Counted from the first letter of the stretch, positions 30,760 through 41,846 are shown. The stretch: 64,000 nucleotides of DNA from Stomoxys calcitrans (GCF_963082655.1 NC_081556.1:66021727-66085726), one strand, 5' to 3'. The notes: a model not told the origin generated them from the sequence alone. A program made the numbers and translations.

Positions 30760-31530
30760 TCATACTCTCTATTACTATTTGAGCAATTCCAATTTCTTCC
30801 ATTATTATGCCTTATTCCTTTATGTTATTATATCGAGTATCGTTATTGTGATTGTTTCGAGTATTGTTTTTATAATTATGTCTGTTTGAGTTGCCGTAAC
30901 CATTTTCATTGTGATTACCGTTATCATTTCTAGAATTTTCCTCTTTTGGCCTATCTGTTCTATTCACAGAAACCATTTTCTTCGTATCCAGACCTAAACT
31001 CTCTTCGGCTGTAACCATGTAGCTTCATTTAAAGTTTTTGGCATATTCGCCAATAATATTGGTTAATATTCTGGGTTTACCCCTTTCATGAAAACATTTA
31101 ATGCCATGCTTGTTACCTTGTTTTGTTCACCCAAATCAGTTAATAGCTGTTGTAGCGTTCTGGGATTTGGATAAGCATCCTCAAGTGCATCTTTTAACTG
31201 TGCAAATGTCGTTGGTTTCTTCTTGTGTTAAATCATGCAGCAATTCAACCTGCGATGTAAAAACTTCTAAAAACTTGAGATCACCTTTGAATACTTGCAA
31301 ATTCTTGCTAAACATTAACTTGTCGAAATGTGCCATATTTATCGATTTATCGACAGTATTATCATCTTTAATTCATTCAATAAAAACGAAACTTCTATTT
31401 CTATTCGACTAAACCGTGCTTTTAACAAGTAATCATTATCATCTCTACATTGACAATCATTCACCGTATTTACTAACTCTTCTAACCTATCCAAATTTTC
31501 ATCAACATATTTCATTGAAATTACCTAGTT
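30760..31530 (-). pseudogene. Gag-like remnant of Ty3/gypsy element
   Basis: The frame 31,018-30,812 is rich in Asn, Arg and His (RPKEENSRNDNGNHNENGYG), as in basic nucleocapsid tails, though no CCHC knuckle is seen. Upstream fragments such as MALNVFMKGVNPEY and LLANMPKTLNEAT, in shifting frames between 31,160 and 31,020, look like a gag capsid end. The assignment is mostly from position and composition. Confidence 0.5.
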
Positions 31531-31540
31531 TTACTTTTCT

Positions 31541-31821
31541 TTAAATTGATCTTCAATTTTCTGATTCATATTAACAAGCTTCTATTTCCATTTATGTTAT
31601 TAGTTTTTTAAGATACAGGAGAAATAATTGAATTACAAATAAAACAAAAAAATCTTTGCTTTCGAAGTGGGAAAGGTCCTTAATATAAATTTCAAATTTA
31701 ATGGACATACAGCGTTACATTTTCGGACATTTTGATATTGGCAACTACTATTTTTTAACCAACTGTTCAAATAACAAATGTCATCTAATTGCTTTTTCAT
31801 CATTGTTTTGGAAGACATACA
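31541..31821. other. Unassigned AT-rich spacer
   Basis: No gene recognised. If the gypsy element had a left-over 5' LTR it would lie here, but no second copy of any part was found near 29,230. Confidence 0.35.
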
Positions 31822-31964
31822 CATAGTCCATAAAGTCTGCGTTCATATGACAATTTCTTTTTTAATGATTAAAAAACAACATTAAAAAATAAATAAAGCT
31901 AAGTTTTGTTGTATATGTTGTTTCTTTATACTTCTTAATTTTTTTTTATTTAAGTCTATAGATA

Positions 31965-32815
31965 ATAAATACCCTTGCAGACTAATAACAATATATTAAC
32001 CCAAGAATTTAAAAATAATATAATTTTCCTTTTTAAACTTTCTCGATTCTCAGATAGATGTAAGTATTATATCTTTCAGTTGATTAAATTAATAACATAG
32101 ATGCCAAAAAGGATCATTATTGGCATAGTTGGTTTTATAATGAGAAATTTTCAAAAGATCAAAATATATTTGGTAGGTCTGATAGGAACGTTAAAGAAAA
32201 TTCGACTCAAAAGAAAGCAGGAATCTATTTGGCCATGAATTAATTTAGTCAGAAACGTAATGTTTAGCATGGTTCTACGACTTTTTAGTGTAGGAAGCTT
32301 TATAAGATTGAATCGGTACTCATACGAAGGTAATGAACTTCTGTCCCACCCATTTCGACGGAAACAAAATAGTAGAAATTGTTTTTGAACTGATTTTATC
32401 AAATCGGAATGAATATTGTAGTACGGATTCCATACCACTGAACCGTACTCGAGATTACTTCTAACTAGCGACGTATATAAGTTTTTCGTCACAGAGAAAT
32501 CATTAAGTTCTTTACTCCAGCGTTTCATGAAGCCAAGAGCACTACGTGCTTTGTTTACAACCATTGAGATGTGTTGACGGAAGTTTAAGCATTGATCTAG
32601 AAGAAATCCAAGGTCTTTAAAGCTATAGTTGATTGGAACCCAAAAAGTAGTTAGTTTTAAGAGAGGGTATTCTTGAAAATGATATGTGTTTGCATTTGGA
32701 AATATTAATGAATGGTTGCACCATTCGTAAAGAGTATCAAGGTCATACTGAAGATAACACTGTTCGTCAGAGTCTCTCGTTGATCTGGAACAAAAACAAA
32801 AATACAAGTTTGCTT
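31965..32815 (-). mobile_element. CR1-like non-LTR retrotransposon fragment (3' end)
   Basis: Contains the C-terminal half of ORF2 and about 180 bp of 3' untranslated DNA. The latter (AATAAATACCCTTGCAGACT, ATAATATAATTTTCCTTTTT, CTTTCAGTTGATT) matches 59,505-59,545 plus 60,101-60,200. It is 5' truncated and lies inside the left terminal repeat of the Tc1-like element. Confidence 0.75.
32151..32807 (-). pseudogene. CR1-like ORF2 C-terminus (reverse transcriptase thumb)
   Basis: A 218-residue frame with an uninterrupted stop at 32,151. LDTLYEWCNHSLIFPNANTY follows the polymerase YADD region; then comes FKDLGFLLDQCLNFRQHISM, VVNKARSALGFMKRWSKELN, TSLVRSNLEYGSVVWNPYYN and SVQKQFLLFCFR. This is the VKDLGV...RxxLEYxSxVWxP block typical of CR1/jockey-group LINEs. 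The palm with YADD is upstream and truncated away; only DSDEQ remains. It is one of the best-preserved frames in the window, suggesting a comparatively young insertion, but the first residues (MYFCFCSRST) belong to flanking or rearranged DNA. Confidence 0.75.
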
Positions 32816-33005
32816 TTTTGTTCTAACGGTACTTTTGTCTCATAAGAAGAAATTATGACAACCAAAAAGTTTGCGTTCACTTTGTTTACATCGAAAGTAA
32901 CGTTACTTTTTATGATGCATGTTCTTATTTTTGATCAGTTTCAGTTCATTGTCATAACAAGTGATAGTTACACGTGTTTTTTAAAAAATTTATAAATTTG
33001 GAAAC

Positions 33006-33963
33006 ATGGAAACTAAAGGAAAGGAAATGTGCATATCTGAAAGAAAAATAATTATTAAATCGTGGAAAGAAGGACAAAGCTTTAGAAATATTGGCGGAAC
33101 AGTTGGAAGAACATATTCTTCTGTCCAGCGCGTAATTAATAATTACAAAGAAACCGGCATTATAACTTCAAAGCCTCGGCCTGGGCGTCCAAAAAATTAT
33201 CCGTTAGAGAAGAGCGCAAAGTGATTAATATGACAAGCAACAACCCTCGTATAACATCAACCAAAATTGTTGGAAATATTAAAACAATGTTTAAAAAAAG
33301 CATCTGTGCCTCCCAGAAAAATATTACATAGAGCTGGATTTCATGGAAGAGTTGCTCGAAGAAAGCCGTATATTTCAGTCATAAACATACAAAAGCGGAT
33401 TGCATTCGCTAATACTTTCATCAATAAGCCTCCTGAATTCGGGAAACAAATTATTTTCTCCGACGAGAGCAAATTCTGTATTTTTGGCATTAAAGGTCGG
33501 CAAATAGTCCGAGACTGAGCTGGAAAAACAAAATTTAGTTGGAACGGTGAAGCACGGTGGTGGTGGAGTTATGGTGTGGGGGTGTATGGCTGCTGGTGGA
33601 GTGGGTCAATTAGAATTTATTGAGTCCAAAATGGATAATTTATTTGAAAAAAAAAATTGAAACCAAGTGCTGCTAAACTAGGGTTAGCAACGACAGGTTG
33701 TCAGGCTTTGGCTTCTACATAACACTCCAAAGCAGCTTAAAACACCACCCCAATCACCAGATCTCAACCCCATTGAGCATCTTTGGGATCTATTGGAGAA
33801 AAAAATTCATCAGCACGTTATAACCAGCAAGGAGATGTTACGAAGTGTCATGCAGGCAAAATGGGCGAAAATAACATCTAAGGAAACAGAGAAATTGGTA
33901 AACTCCATGCCAAATAGACTAAGTGCAGTCTTAAGACAACGTGGCTATCCTACCAAATATTAG
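33006..33963 (+). pseudogene. Tc1-like transposase
   Basis: ATG at 33,006 starts METKGKEMCISERKIIIKSW, then FRNIGGTVGRTYSSVQRVIN, a paired-type helix-turn-helix, and the GRPKNYP hook. After a frame change near 33,225, the frame 33,267-33,518 gives ILHRAGFHGRVARRKPYISV and KQIIFSDESKFCIFGIKG with the first catalytic Asp. A further frame gives TVKHGGGGVMVWGCMAAGGV. After a deletion comes PQSPDLNPIEHLWDLLEKKI with the catalytic Glu, ending RQRGYPTKY at about 33,963. The QDND segment with the second Asp is missing near 33,660-33,690. Total length fits the ~340 residues of Tc1 transposases. It is inactive through frameshifts and loss of one catalytic Asp. Confidence 0.85.
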
Positions 33964-34250
33964 GAATGTGTTAATATGTTTTTATTTTGTGTTTAAATAA
34001 CTCTTTTGTTTATTTTTAATTACTGAACGCAGACTTTGTGGTGCTTTTATTTAATTGTTATCATATTTAAATCGCTCTAGACTGAAAGTGCTTAACCAAA
34101 CTTAGAATTTTGTTTTTGTTTTTTTTAATGTTAGGAATATGAAGAAAAATTATATGTAAAAGAGTTGATTTGATTTATAATTTTATTTTGTGTTCTTTAA
34201 CCAATCATAAAAGTTTGTCAGGTGAACGCAAACTTTATGGGCTATGTGTA

Positions 34251-34634
34251 TGGTAAATTAGTGTGACGTTTTTAATTTTTTTAATTGTAAACTATAATTG
34301 TCTTCTTCAATTCCGACTTTTCGTACCAATGTGTTTTTTTTTTGCAAAAGTGTAGTTTTCTAAATATATGTACAATTTATAATATCAAAACAATTATCAT
34401 AATATTGATATACTGTGTTGTTTGTGTAATCATTGTGATGTATCTTCTTCTTCCTTACAACAAAAGTTATGTTGCTAGTTTCTTTTCTTTTGGTTCTTCT
34501 AGTTTTTTTTGTGTTCAATAAATAAAAGCTTATGAATATCAAAATGGTTGGGTTTTTTTATTTCATGTTTAAATTTTTCGTGGAATTCTGTGTTTTTCTC
34601 TGTTTTGTCTGCCTGTCTGGCCGTGCTATTCTAT
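34251..34634. other. Unassigned AT-rich spacer
   Basis: No gene recognised between the Tc1-like element and the N1 fragment. Confidence 0.4.
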
Positions 34635-35355
34635 TCTTTCCTGATATTAGATTTTCGGAAGATATTGTCATATCTAAAACTCACTCCTTAATCCTGTTAA
34701 CACAGGTAGCAGTGCTTCCAATATTAAGTGTTATTAGGTCGTTAGCGCTTGGCCCCGCTTAATAATGTTGGTACTACACCACGAAGTGTGGTGAGAGTTC
34801 GCATCCTTTTAGCACCTCATTTTCTGTCTTTTTTGCTTCCCTCACCAACCGTTGCAGGTCCGTCGTATGTGGCGGTGTCGGTAATGTTTATCTGGATGAC
34901 CTCATTCATTAGTCCTCCATTAGATGGGCTTCTTGGGAGTGGGTGATGATCTTATCTTCTGCTCGCCTTTCTTAAGGTTGCTTTGAATTTCCCGTTACTG
35001 CACTGCACTGCCTGATGTTCTAATATTAGAATCTTTGCATATCCTAGTTTTCCGAATCGTCGGCTCCATGTTCGTTAGACGGCTTTGAGTTTTCTGTCAC
35101 TGCACTCCCTTTTGTTTCAGCATTAGGATCTTTATTCATCCTAGTCTTCCTAATCTCGAGAAAGTCGTTGATGGTTTCGTTGTCGGGTCCCTGTTCCTTA
35201 GGCTGTGTTGGGTCTCTCGCCCCTGTATTGCCCGATGTTTTAGTATAAGGATCTTTGCTCATCCTAGTCTTCCCAATATTAAGAGAGTCGGTGATAATCT
35301 CGCCGTCGGCCCCCTGTCCGTAGGGCGTCAGTATTGAGTGTCCCGCCACTACACC
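34635..35355 (-). mobile_element. LOA/I-like non-LTR retrotransposon N1, second partial copy
   Basis: On the minus strand: ORF1 end with tandem acidic repeats (35,349-34,970), then the start of ORF2 with the DANSHHTSW endonuclease block (about 34,820-34,690) and VLDMTISSENLIS (about 34,670-34,635). It corresponds to 7,960-8,740 of the first copy. Both sides are truncated; on the right it meets a DINE-like element. Confidence 0.7.
34970..35349 (-). pseudogene. ORF1 C-terminal part of N1 with ~41-residue repeats
   Basis: The frame reads GADGEIITDSLNIGKTRMSK and DPYTKTSGNTGARDP, then again GPDNETINDFLEIRKTRMNK and DPNAETKGSAV, then a third, decayed unit. On DNA the word CTAGTCTTCC recurs at 35,264, 35,141 and (as CTAGTTTTCC) 35,044: spacing 123 then 97 bp. 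The first copy of N1 has at least one such unit at about 8,560-8,740. No known domain. The region lies immediately upstream of the endonuclease, so it is the ORF1 tail. Repeat number may vary between copies. Confidence 0.55.
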
Positions 35356-35364
35356 GCCTGATGT

Positions 35365-36212
35365 ATCAATATGGTGTGTGTGAAGTTATAACAAAACACC
35401 CCATGCAAAATTTGAGCCAAATCGGATGAAAATTGCGCTCTCTATGAGCTCAAGAAGTCTAGATCCAAGATCGGTTTATATGACAGCTATACCAGATTAT
35501 GAACCGATTCGAATCATACTTAGTACAATTGTTGAAAGTGATACCAAAACACTACGTGGAAAATTTCAAATCGGATGAGAATTGCGCCCTCTAGAGGCTC
35601 AAGAAGTCAAGATCCAAGACCGGTTTATATGGCAGCTAAATCAAAACATGAACCGATTTGAACCATACTTAGTACAGTTGTTGAAAGTGATACCAAAACA
35701 CTACGTGCAAAATTTCAGTCAAATTGGATGAGAATTGCGCCCTCTAGAGGACAAAGAAGTCAAGACCCAAGATCGGTTTATATGGCAGCTATATCAGGTT
35801 ATGGACCGATTTGAACCACACCTAGCGCAGTTGGTGGAAGTGATACCAAAACACCACGTGCAAAATTTCAGTCAAATCGGACGAGAATTGCGCCCTCTAG
35901 AAGGTCAAGAAGTTAAGACCCAGCTATATATGGCAGCTATATCAAAACATGGACCGATTGGGCCCATTTACAATGCCAACCGACCCACACTAATAAAAAG
36001 TATTTTTGGAAAATTTCAAGCGGCTAGTTTTACTCCTTCGAAAGTTAGCGTGCTTTCGACAGACAGACGGACGGACTTGGCTAGATCGACTTAAAATGAC
36101 ATGACGATCAAGAATATATATACACTTTATAGCGTCTCAAACAAATATTTCGAGGTGTTACAAACAGAATGACGAAATTAGTATACCCCCATTCTATGGT
36201 GGAGGGTATAAA
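35365..36212 (-). mobile_element. DINE-1-like element, 3' truncated
   Basis: Reverse orientation; the 5' terminus is at about 36,212 (TCTATGGTGGAGGGTATAAA) and the INE-1 block at 36,105-36,130. Internal units (CGGTTTATATGGCAGCTA) recur at about 35,473, 35,621 and 35,774. The hairpin end is missing at the junction with N1. The 119-residue frame 35,735-36,094 is repeat-derived. Confidence 0.8.
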
Positions 36213-36214
36213 AA

Positions 36215-37200
36215 GATTCTTTTGATTTGTTTATGTCTTGCATCTTTTTATAATAGTTTGCATTGCTTATATCACAAGGAATTTAATATCACTACAATGG
36301 CCCGCCGTTTTATAAATTTGTCTAAAACACTCAAAGGAAAGACAGATAGACCCATTGATAAATATACGAAATGACTCAGATATATCTGTACATGTAAATC
36401 TGTGCACGATTGGGACCTATTTTAAAATAATGTTGTAATTTCCCACGAAATTTGGAACCAAGGATTATGAATGACAAACTTGTGGGGTAACGCTCATACA
36501 TCTATTAATGGTTATTTTTTAATCAAGTAATGGTTAATCATGGACACCTCCGTTATGTAAAGGTTAGCGTGGCCTTTCAACGGAAAAATGTTCGGCGATG
36601 GTTCTCAACTTTCTAATGTAGGCGACATTTGTGAGGTCTCCAGCCTGTTAATATCCTCTTTGTTTATGTAGATAAATGTCTATAAGCAAACAAAACACAC
36701 AAAAGAACAAGACATGGCGACAGGCTGTGGAATATTATAATAATGTTGTTTAGAAGTTAAAAAGTTTAGATGTTGCTGATATCAGCAGACCAATTTATCT
36801 GGGTGTATTCTAATGAGACGATTTGAATGAATGAATTCAGTGTTTCTATGAAACTGAATCGCACAACGACTATTGCAAGGAGCTTCCCCGAATAATTGAA
36901 ACAAAAAAAAATTATATATCAACTCGTTGGTTACATCATAGCAAAAATGATTTACACAAATACTAAAATCAATGAAAGTTGTGAACTCAATCACCCTTCA
37001 ATGAAACCATACATAAACATAAAAATGGAATTATTTTTTAGATGCTCAGAACTTTCTTATTGAGTCATTGTTCAATAGAGAATTGTCATTTCAGTAGAAT
37101 TAAAAAATTCTTCCGGAAAACGTTGCAGAAAACTTATGATTGCAAATGAGCATGAAAGATGCGCAGTATGTTAATTATTATAATTATTCACGAGAGCAAA
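36215..37200. other. Unassigned stretch with small repeat scraps
   Basis: At 36,318-36,385 GACAGATAGACCCATTGATA resembles subfamily C (58,311 onward), and GGCGACATTTGTGAGGT at about 36,622 resembles the SINE body. No gene seen. Confidence 0.4.
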
Positions 37201-37204
37201 ATTA

Positions 37205-37757
37205 CAGAGTTTGTTGCAAAGCAAAGCCCTGCACAAAACAATTCATTGGTCACTGTTTTTGCTGAACTCGTGAACGCTGAACCCAAATGATCTTGTATTT
37301 CAAGACTACTGAAGATTGAAGATAGAGTAAAACGAATAAGTTGATGTTGAGTAGATAATTTTGGAAAACAACCACCATTCACTGCTTGGGAATATTTTTA
37401 TCTCGAATTCATCACTGCTACAGTGAGAAATGAGAAATTACTCGCTGTACACAGAGTCATATAAAAGCGTCTCGTTCATTCAAAAGATGAATTGATCATC
37501 AAATCGTTTGCAAACTATTTTTTTTCTCATGTGAAAAAACTACGCAAAATCAACCACGTTGCCTTTGTACGAATTTCGTACTACGAAAGCAGACTACGAT
37601 AAAAAAACTTTATCTGAGGCAAAATGTACCCGAATATATGCATTGCACAACGTGCACTCACTGAAATCTGAATCAGTCTTTCTTTTTGCTGAGAGGCTCT
37701 TTTTTGCATTCACGCATCTTGTTGTCTTGATATCTGCTTACTCAGTTCTCAATTGTC
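37205..37757 (-). repeat. Dispersed repeat F, copy 2
   Basis: Reverse-complement match to 24,570-25,128. It lacks the GCAAGCGATTT triplication of copy 1. It ends where N2 copy 2 begins. Frames (37,188-37,382 and 37,559-37,786) differ between copies, so no protein is supported. Confidence 0.7.
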
Positions 37758-38340
37758 TGGAACAGGAGAAGGAAGATGCTTTCTAGTTCTTACAGTTGAA
37801 CCATCCAGATCGATTTAAAAAGTCCAACAACTTGCGAATGTTTACATCCTCTAATCAGACAAGTTATCAAAGAAATGAGAACCTAAAGTGAAACTCCTTT
37901 TGTTCGCCAGTGCGGGACACACACACAGCAGATATTCTATAGTTTCTTCTACCTCGACGTCCCCACAAGTTAGGCAAAAGTCGTTACTCACAACCTTCAG
38001 TCTGTCAGCAAGGTCACGATTAGACAGTGACTTGTCATTACGGACACAATGGCTGGAACGTCTGTTGTAGCAAATGACAGCAAAGCGGTAGACCTCTTCA
38101 AGTCTAGATTAGGCCACATAATGCTCACATCCCTCCTTTGTGATCATTTTTCATTCGTTGTCCTTCGAGCCTGATCCTGAACACTTAGCTTACATGTCGC
38201 TAGAGGCATACCCACAGAATTCAGTTCCCCTTAAATGTGTAAGGTAATTCATAGTCTCGCAAGGTCATCCGCTTTGCAATTCCCTGATCAAAGATATCCC
38301 TCTGTGGCCCGGCACCCAGAACAGGTGAATTTTGAACTGT

Positions 38341-38960
38341 TCAGCCATCTCGTTGAGAGATCTGCGACAGTCGAGGGCGGTTTTCAGTGTTCAGAAATAC
38401 ATTCTTCAGGTATTTAATGGCTTCCTGGCTGTCTGAGAAGATATATATGCCAATCGTCGTTATGACATTATATCTTAGCTCTATACACACTGCCGTGGTC
38501 GGGTAACCTTCACTATATGAACAGAGTTCACGCCAAAATTTTCCAGAGTCCAACCCAAAGCCAACCTTGTCGCCTAGTTTGGAACCATCCGTATAGAAGT
38601 CTATGTAACTTATATTACCAACAGGGATATCGTAGTTCCAATTGGTTCTATCAAAAATAGAGGTACAGTACTTTTTATCAAAAAGCGGCTCAGGCTGGGT
38701 GTAATCCACACTGCCTGGAACATCTGCAACATTGTCTAAAGTATAACACAGTAACCGAAACCGCCACATGACTAAAAGGAAATCTGCCTTAGCCTCACGG
38801 CAGTGGTCGCAGCAATTTGTCTCGCCACAATGTCCAGAGGCATAAGATGTAGCGTTAAATTCAGTACAACAGATGTTGTTGTCCTCTGTGCGGCTGTGAT
38901 GCACAAACATGAACATCGTTTGGATCCGGTTGTATACCGGTGCATGACGCGCGGTCTAAA
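38341..38960 (-). pseudogene. Linker and RNase H of N2, copy 2
   Basis: Fragments LNLTLHLMPLDIVARQIAAT and TAVRLRQ represent the linker. The frame 38,916-38,341 then reads NWNYDIPVGNISYIDFYTDG, then SKLGDKVGFGLDSGKFW, TTAVCIELRYNVITTIGIYI and FSDSQEAIKYLKNVF. All three RNase H landmarks are visible (Asp in TDGS, Glu in CIELRY, Asp in FSDSQ), making this the most complete RNase H in the window. The initial part of the ORF before NWNYD is frame-shifted linker. As part of a dead element it has no expected role. Confidence 0.75.
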
Positions 38961-38989
38961 CCCCCAACTTTCGCCAATGGCTCTCTGGC

Positions 38990-39838
38990 AGGTGTATAGG
39001 GTTTCCTATCTTGCCCTTTCCAAAATGCTCCATTCGAAGTTCAATGTAATGCATTTTTTAGTAAATAAGTTATTACTAAAGTTTCTTACGGTGGTGTTGA
39101 TGGCTAGAAACTCCAGCTCCTTCATGATTGACGTTGGTTTTACTTTATTGAAAGCACCTTCAATATCAAGAAATACTACCATTGTATATTCCTTGACAGC
39201 GAGAGAACACGCTATGTAGCCGACTAGGTCGTGAAGGTCTGTTTCAGTGGACTAGCTCTTACTATATGCATGCTCTTGCCACGGCAGGCGATATCCAGGG
39301 ATCTTTGCCCTAAGAAAGAATGACAGACTAATAGAGCAAAGATTTTTCGCTTTCGTATGTTATGGTTTTCCTGATTTTGGAATGAAAAAGACCTTTGTGT
39401 CCCTCCATCCCACAGGTATATACGACATGCTGATTCAAGCAGAGTACATCTCCCTTAGCCAAGGAGCCAGTCTGTTGTATACAGTTTGTAATTCAACGGG
39501 TGATACATCATCAGGACCTGGCGACTTAAAGGAGTCGAAACCTCTTCTGGCACCACGTTGTCCGTTGGGAGTTTTCCTGGAAATGTGTGTCAACGAGTAG
39601 TTCTAGTGTTTCCTCACTAGACATTGTCCGTGCCTTCTCTGACTTCAGAATATATCACAGATGTATCCTCCACGGAGCTGTAGAATTGCACCCAGGCTTG
39701 GTTCTGAGCCTTTCTCAGCCACCATGGCTGTCGCTGGTTGCCCCTTGGCTTGGCACTAGGACATGCTGACAAAAGCGAGTCATTCAGAGCCTTCGTGATC
39801 CGCTTGACCATTATGTCTATATCCCTTGCCGTTTCCAC
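38990..39838 (-). pseudogene. Reverse transcriptase remnant of N2, copy 2
   Basis: The frame 39,838-39,617 (METARDIDIMVKRITKALND, CPSAKPRGNQRQPWW) matches the pre-polymerase region of copy 1. Further fragments at about 39,310-39,110 carry the QxxYAYxRxxSTETxLxDLVGYI and FLDIEGAFNKVKPTSI-type motifs in shifting frames, with motif A Asp readable near 39,170. From about 39,020 the sequence continues with LYTCQRAIGESWGFRPRVMH, so as in copy 1 the YADD segment is missing. Not functional. Confidence 0.65.
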
Positions 39839-39899
39839 TTCCGTTTCTGGTCTAGAAGGGATAGTCGGGCAGAATGTGTGCTGAAATATATCCTAATCC

Positions 39900-40443
39900 G
39901 CCTTCTTCTGTTTAGAGGGATCACTTCTACAGATAATCAGAGAAACTGTGGTCATCCAACACTTCCCTGTCGCATATCCTTCCGCGTAGGTCATGCGATA
40001 TAAAGGTAACATCTACTACCTCCTGCCTGTTCCTGGTAATAAAGGTCGGTTTATTCCTTTTGTTACAAATCGCGAGATTGCAACTTATTACATATTCAAT
40101 AAGTAGCTCACCCCTTTCGGTTATATCCGAACTTTCCCATATCTGGTGATGTGCATTAGCATCGCTTCCTACAACTAGGTTAATTTTTTCCTGCAGAAGC
40201 GGCTTCAAACATCAACTTAAGGCTTGAAGTCGGCATCTCTGAATCGTGTGTCGTATATAGGGAAGCCAGCCAGTAATGAGACTTATTTATTTCAAGGCAG
40301 GCTACTACTGAATCTTTAGTGCTTGACGACGGAACAAGAAGAAAATTACAATGTTGTATTTGTAAACGAAGAGTTGGGTTCTTGAAATAATCTATGATTG
40401 CTAGTGTCTCTTGAAAGAAGAAATGAATGGCCTTGCGCAACAA
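39900..40443 (-). pseudogene. Endonuclease of N2, copy 2
   Basis: Two overlapping frames make up the domain. 40,443-40,180 gives LRLQIQHCNFLLVPSSSTKD, then VACLEINKSHYWLASLYTTH. 40,208-39,927 gives INLVVGSDANAHHQIWESSD, ITERGELLIEYVISCNLAIC, NKRNKPTFITRNRQEVVDVT and HSFSDYL. GSDANAHH is the conserved catalytic block; SDHR at the end reads SDYL here. One frameshift near 40,190 separates the parts. Confidence 0.75.
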
Positions 40444-40444
40444 A

Positions 40445-41760
40445 GGCTCATTATTATTCTACTGGACTAACTTTACAATATTTCCTGCTAGTAAAGGCAC
40501 ATCCTTATGGAGAAGAAAATGGCTATAAACTCCATTCCATAATACTTTATAATTAACTTTGATAATTTACTTTGAAAGCTTTTATACTTGAAAGCTTTTA
40601 TACTTGTTTTAAGGTTTTTCATGATCTTGACTTAAAGTAACCTCTAACATCTGCCTTAACATGACATTTTATCCAACAATATTTTTGTAATATCCATACT
40701 TCAATTGGCAAGAATACACAAAGTATAGCATTTAAAACTTATTTCATAAATAATATCTAATTTGAAATGTGTAAGTGTTTTGGTACGTAAAACATTTTAA
40801 ATTGGTAATTTGCAGTCGAAATTCATTAAAATCCACTCCTAGCAATATTACTGCAATTTAATATATTCTTTTAATTTGTCATTTATATGCACTATGTAAT
40901 GGTAAACATACAAAAGAAAATGCGCATTTTTTTAAAATAAATATATCACTGTTGCAATATCATTATGTAAATTCATTACATTAGGTACATAATAACTGTA
41001 TTCGATAACCCAAAAATTTGTACAAATTTGGAAAAATTTTACTAGCAGTCGTTCGCGTACTTTATTTGCCAGCAGAAGAGAGGGCGAAAGAGAGCAAATT
41101 TTGACAGTTTGAAAATAAAGAACCTGCAAATTTCTACTTTAACCTTTTTTGCCAGCAGCAACTTTGAACAGTTGTTTGTAAAGGTCAGCCGCTTTATGAA
41201 AATCAGCTGTTACATGAAAATGCAAAAGGGCAGAGGTAAGTAAAAAATAAATATTGGCAATTATTAAATTTGTTTCATTTTTATTTACTCTTAACAAAGA
41301 TTTAAGGCTGCCGCCGGTGTATAGGTACATAAAACTCGCCAAATGAAGTTGCCATTTTACCTGAAGTCGGCTGGAATACATTAGAAAGTAAATGCAAAAT
41401 TTGCGGAATTTTTTGGAAAGTCTTGAAAAATTAAAACATTGTATCCTTCCAGACACCAAGAAAAGAGCAATATCGGTTTCTTAAGTGTTTTGATGGAATC
41501 ATCCTTATCGCAGAGCTACGATGAAACCAACAAGGTTTCTTTGAATTTGTCTTGGTGGTTAGTCCAAGATTTCTTTGTCAGCACTAAGTGCTGCCGACTA
41601 CGCACTTGAGAACGTTGTCCCACTTTTGTATACGGTGAGGGCATGTAAAGCAGTTGTTGTCCTATGCAGGACAATTGCGGGATTACACTGGCCATTGACA
41701 GTTGTAAGGTACTCGATTCCAGGCAGATCCAAATTCTTCAACATCAGTGTAGATATTCCT
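40445..41760. other. Unassigned AT-rich stretch
   Basis: No recognisable gene. Around 41,040-41,170 composition is more balanced and GCCAGCAG occurs twice, but frames there (41,139-41,459) have no domain. Confidence 0.4.
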
Positions 41761-41762
41761 TA

Positions 41763-41846
41763 TCATTGAGTTAAACTTGAATCGGACTGCACTCATTGAT
41801 ATGTTAGAAGTTTGCCCCTGTTCCTTTGTGGAATGTGCATGAGCAT
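41763..41846 (+). mobile_element. SINE tail fragment (plus orientation)
   Basis: CATTGAGTTAAACTTGAATC, GGACTGCACTCATTGATATG and GAAGTTTGCCCCTGTTCCTT match, in opposite orientation, the tail of the SINE at 42,140-42,385 and the piece at 57,600. The head is missing here. Confidence 0.65.

Larger units (their letters stand above)
29230..31540 (-). mobile_element. Ty3/gypsy LTR retrotransposon, degenerate
   Basis: The minus-strand order is gag-like (31,530-30,760), reverse transcriptase thumb (30,568-30,380), RNase H (30,260-30,150) and integrase (29,880-29,250), which is the Ty3/gypsy order. Protease and the catalytic half of the reverse transcriptase are missing or unreadable. I could not identify LTRs or a primer-binding site. 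The 3' side is cut at the junction with the Penelope-like element. Confidence 0.75.
31822..34250 (+). mobile_element. Tc1-like transposon with doubled (IR/DR-type) terminal repeats, split by a LINE
   Basis: Outer repeats: CATACACATAGTCCATAAAG, then TCTGCGTTCA, at about 31,816-31,848, and its inverse near 34,222-34,252 (TGAACGCAAACTTTATGGGC, then TATGTGTATG). Inner repeats: CCAAAAAGTTTGCGTTCAC at about 32,861 and CTGAACGCAGACTTTGTGG at about 34,022. On the right, outer and inner copies are about 205 bp apart; on the left about 1,030 bp apart because a CR1-like LINE fragment sits between them. Direct repeats within inverted repeats are known in several Tc1 subfamilies. Confidence 0.7.
37758..40443 (-). 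mobile_element. LOA/I-like non-LTR retrotransposon N2, copy 2
   Basis: The minus-strand order is endonuclease (40,443-39,900), RT (39,838-38,990), linker (38,960-38,760), RNase H (38,640-38,341) and zinc-type tail (38,060-37,760). It is longer at the 5' side than copy 1. The last ~40 bp of the 3' terminus are missing. Confidence 0.8.

Noticed and set aside
35735..36094. 119-residue open frame
   Set aside because: Same DINE-like repeat sequence as 737-1,036; no conserved protein.
38803..39219. 138-residue plus-strand open frame
   Set aside because: Antisense shadow of the N2 linker and reverse transcriptase region.
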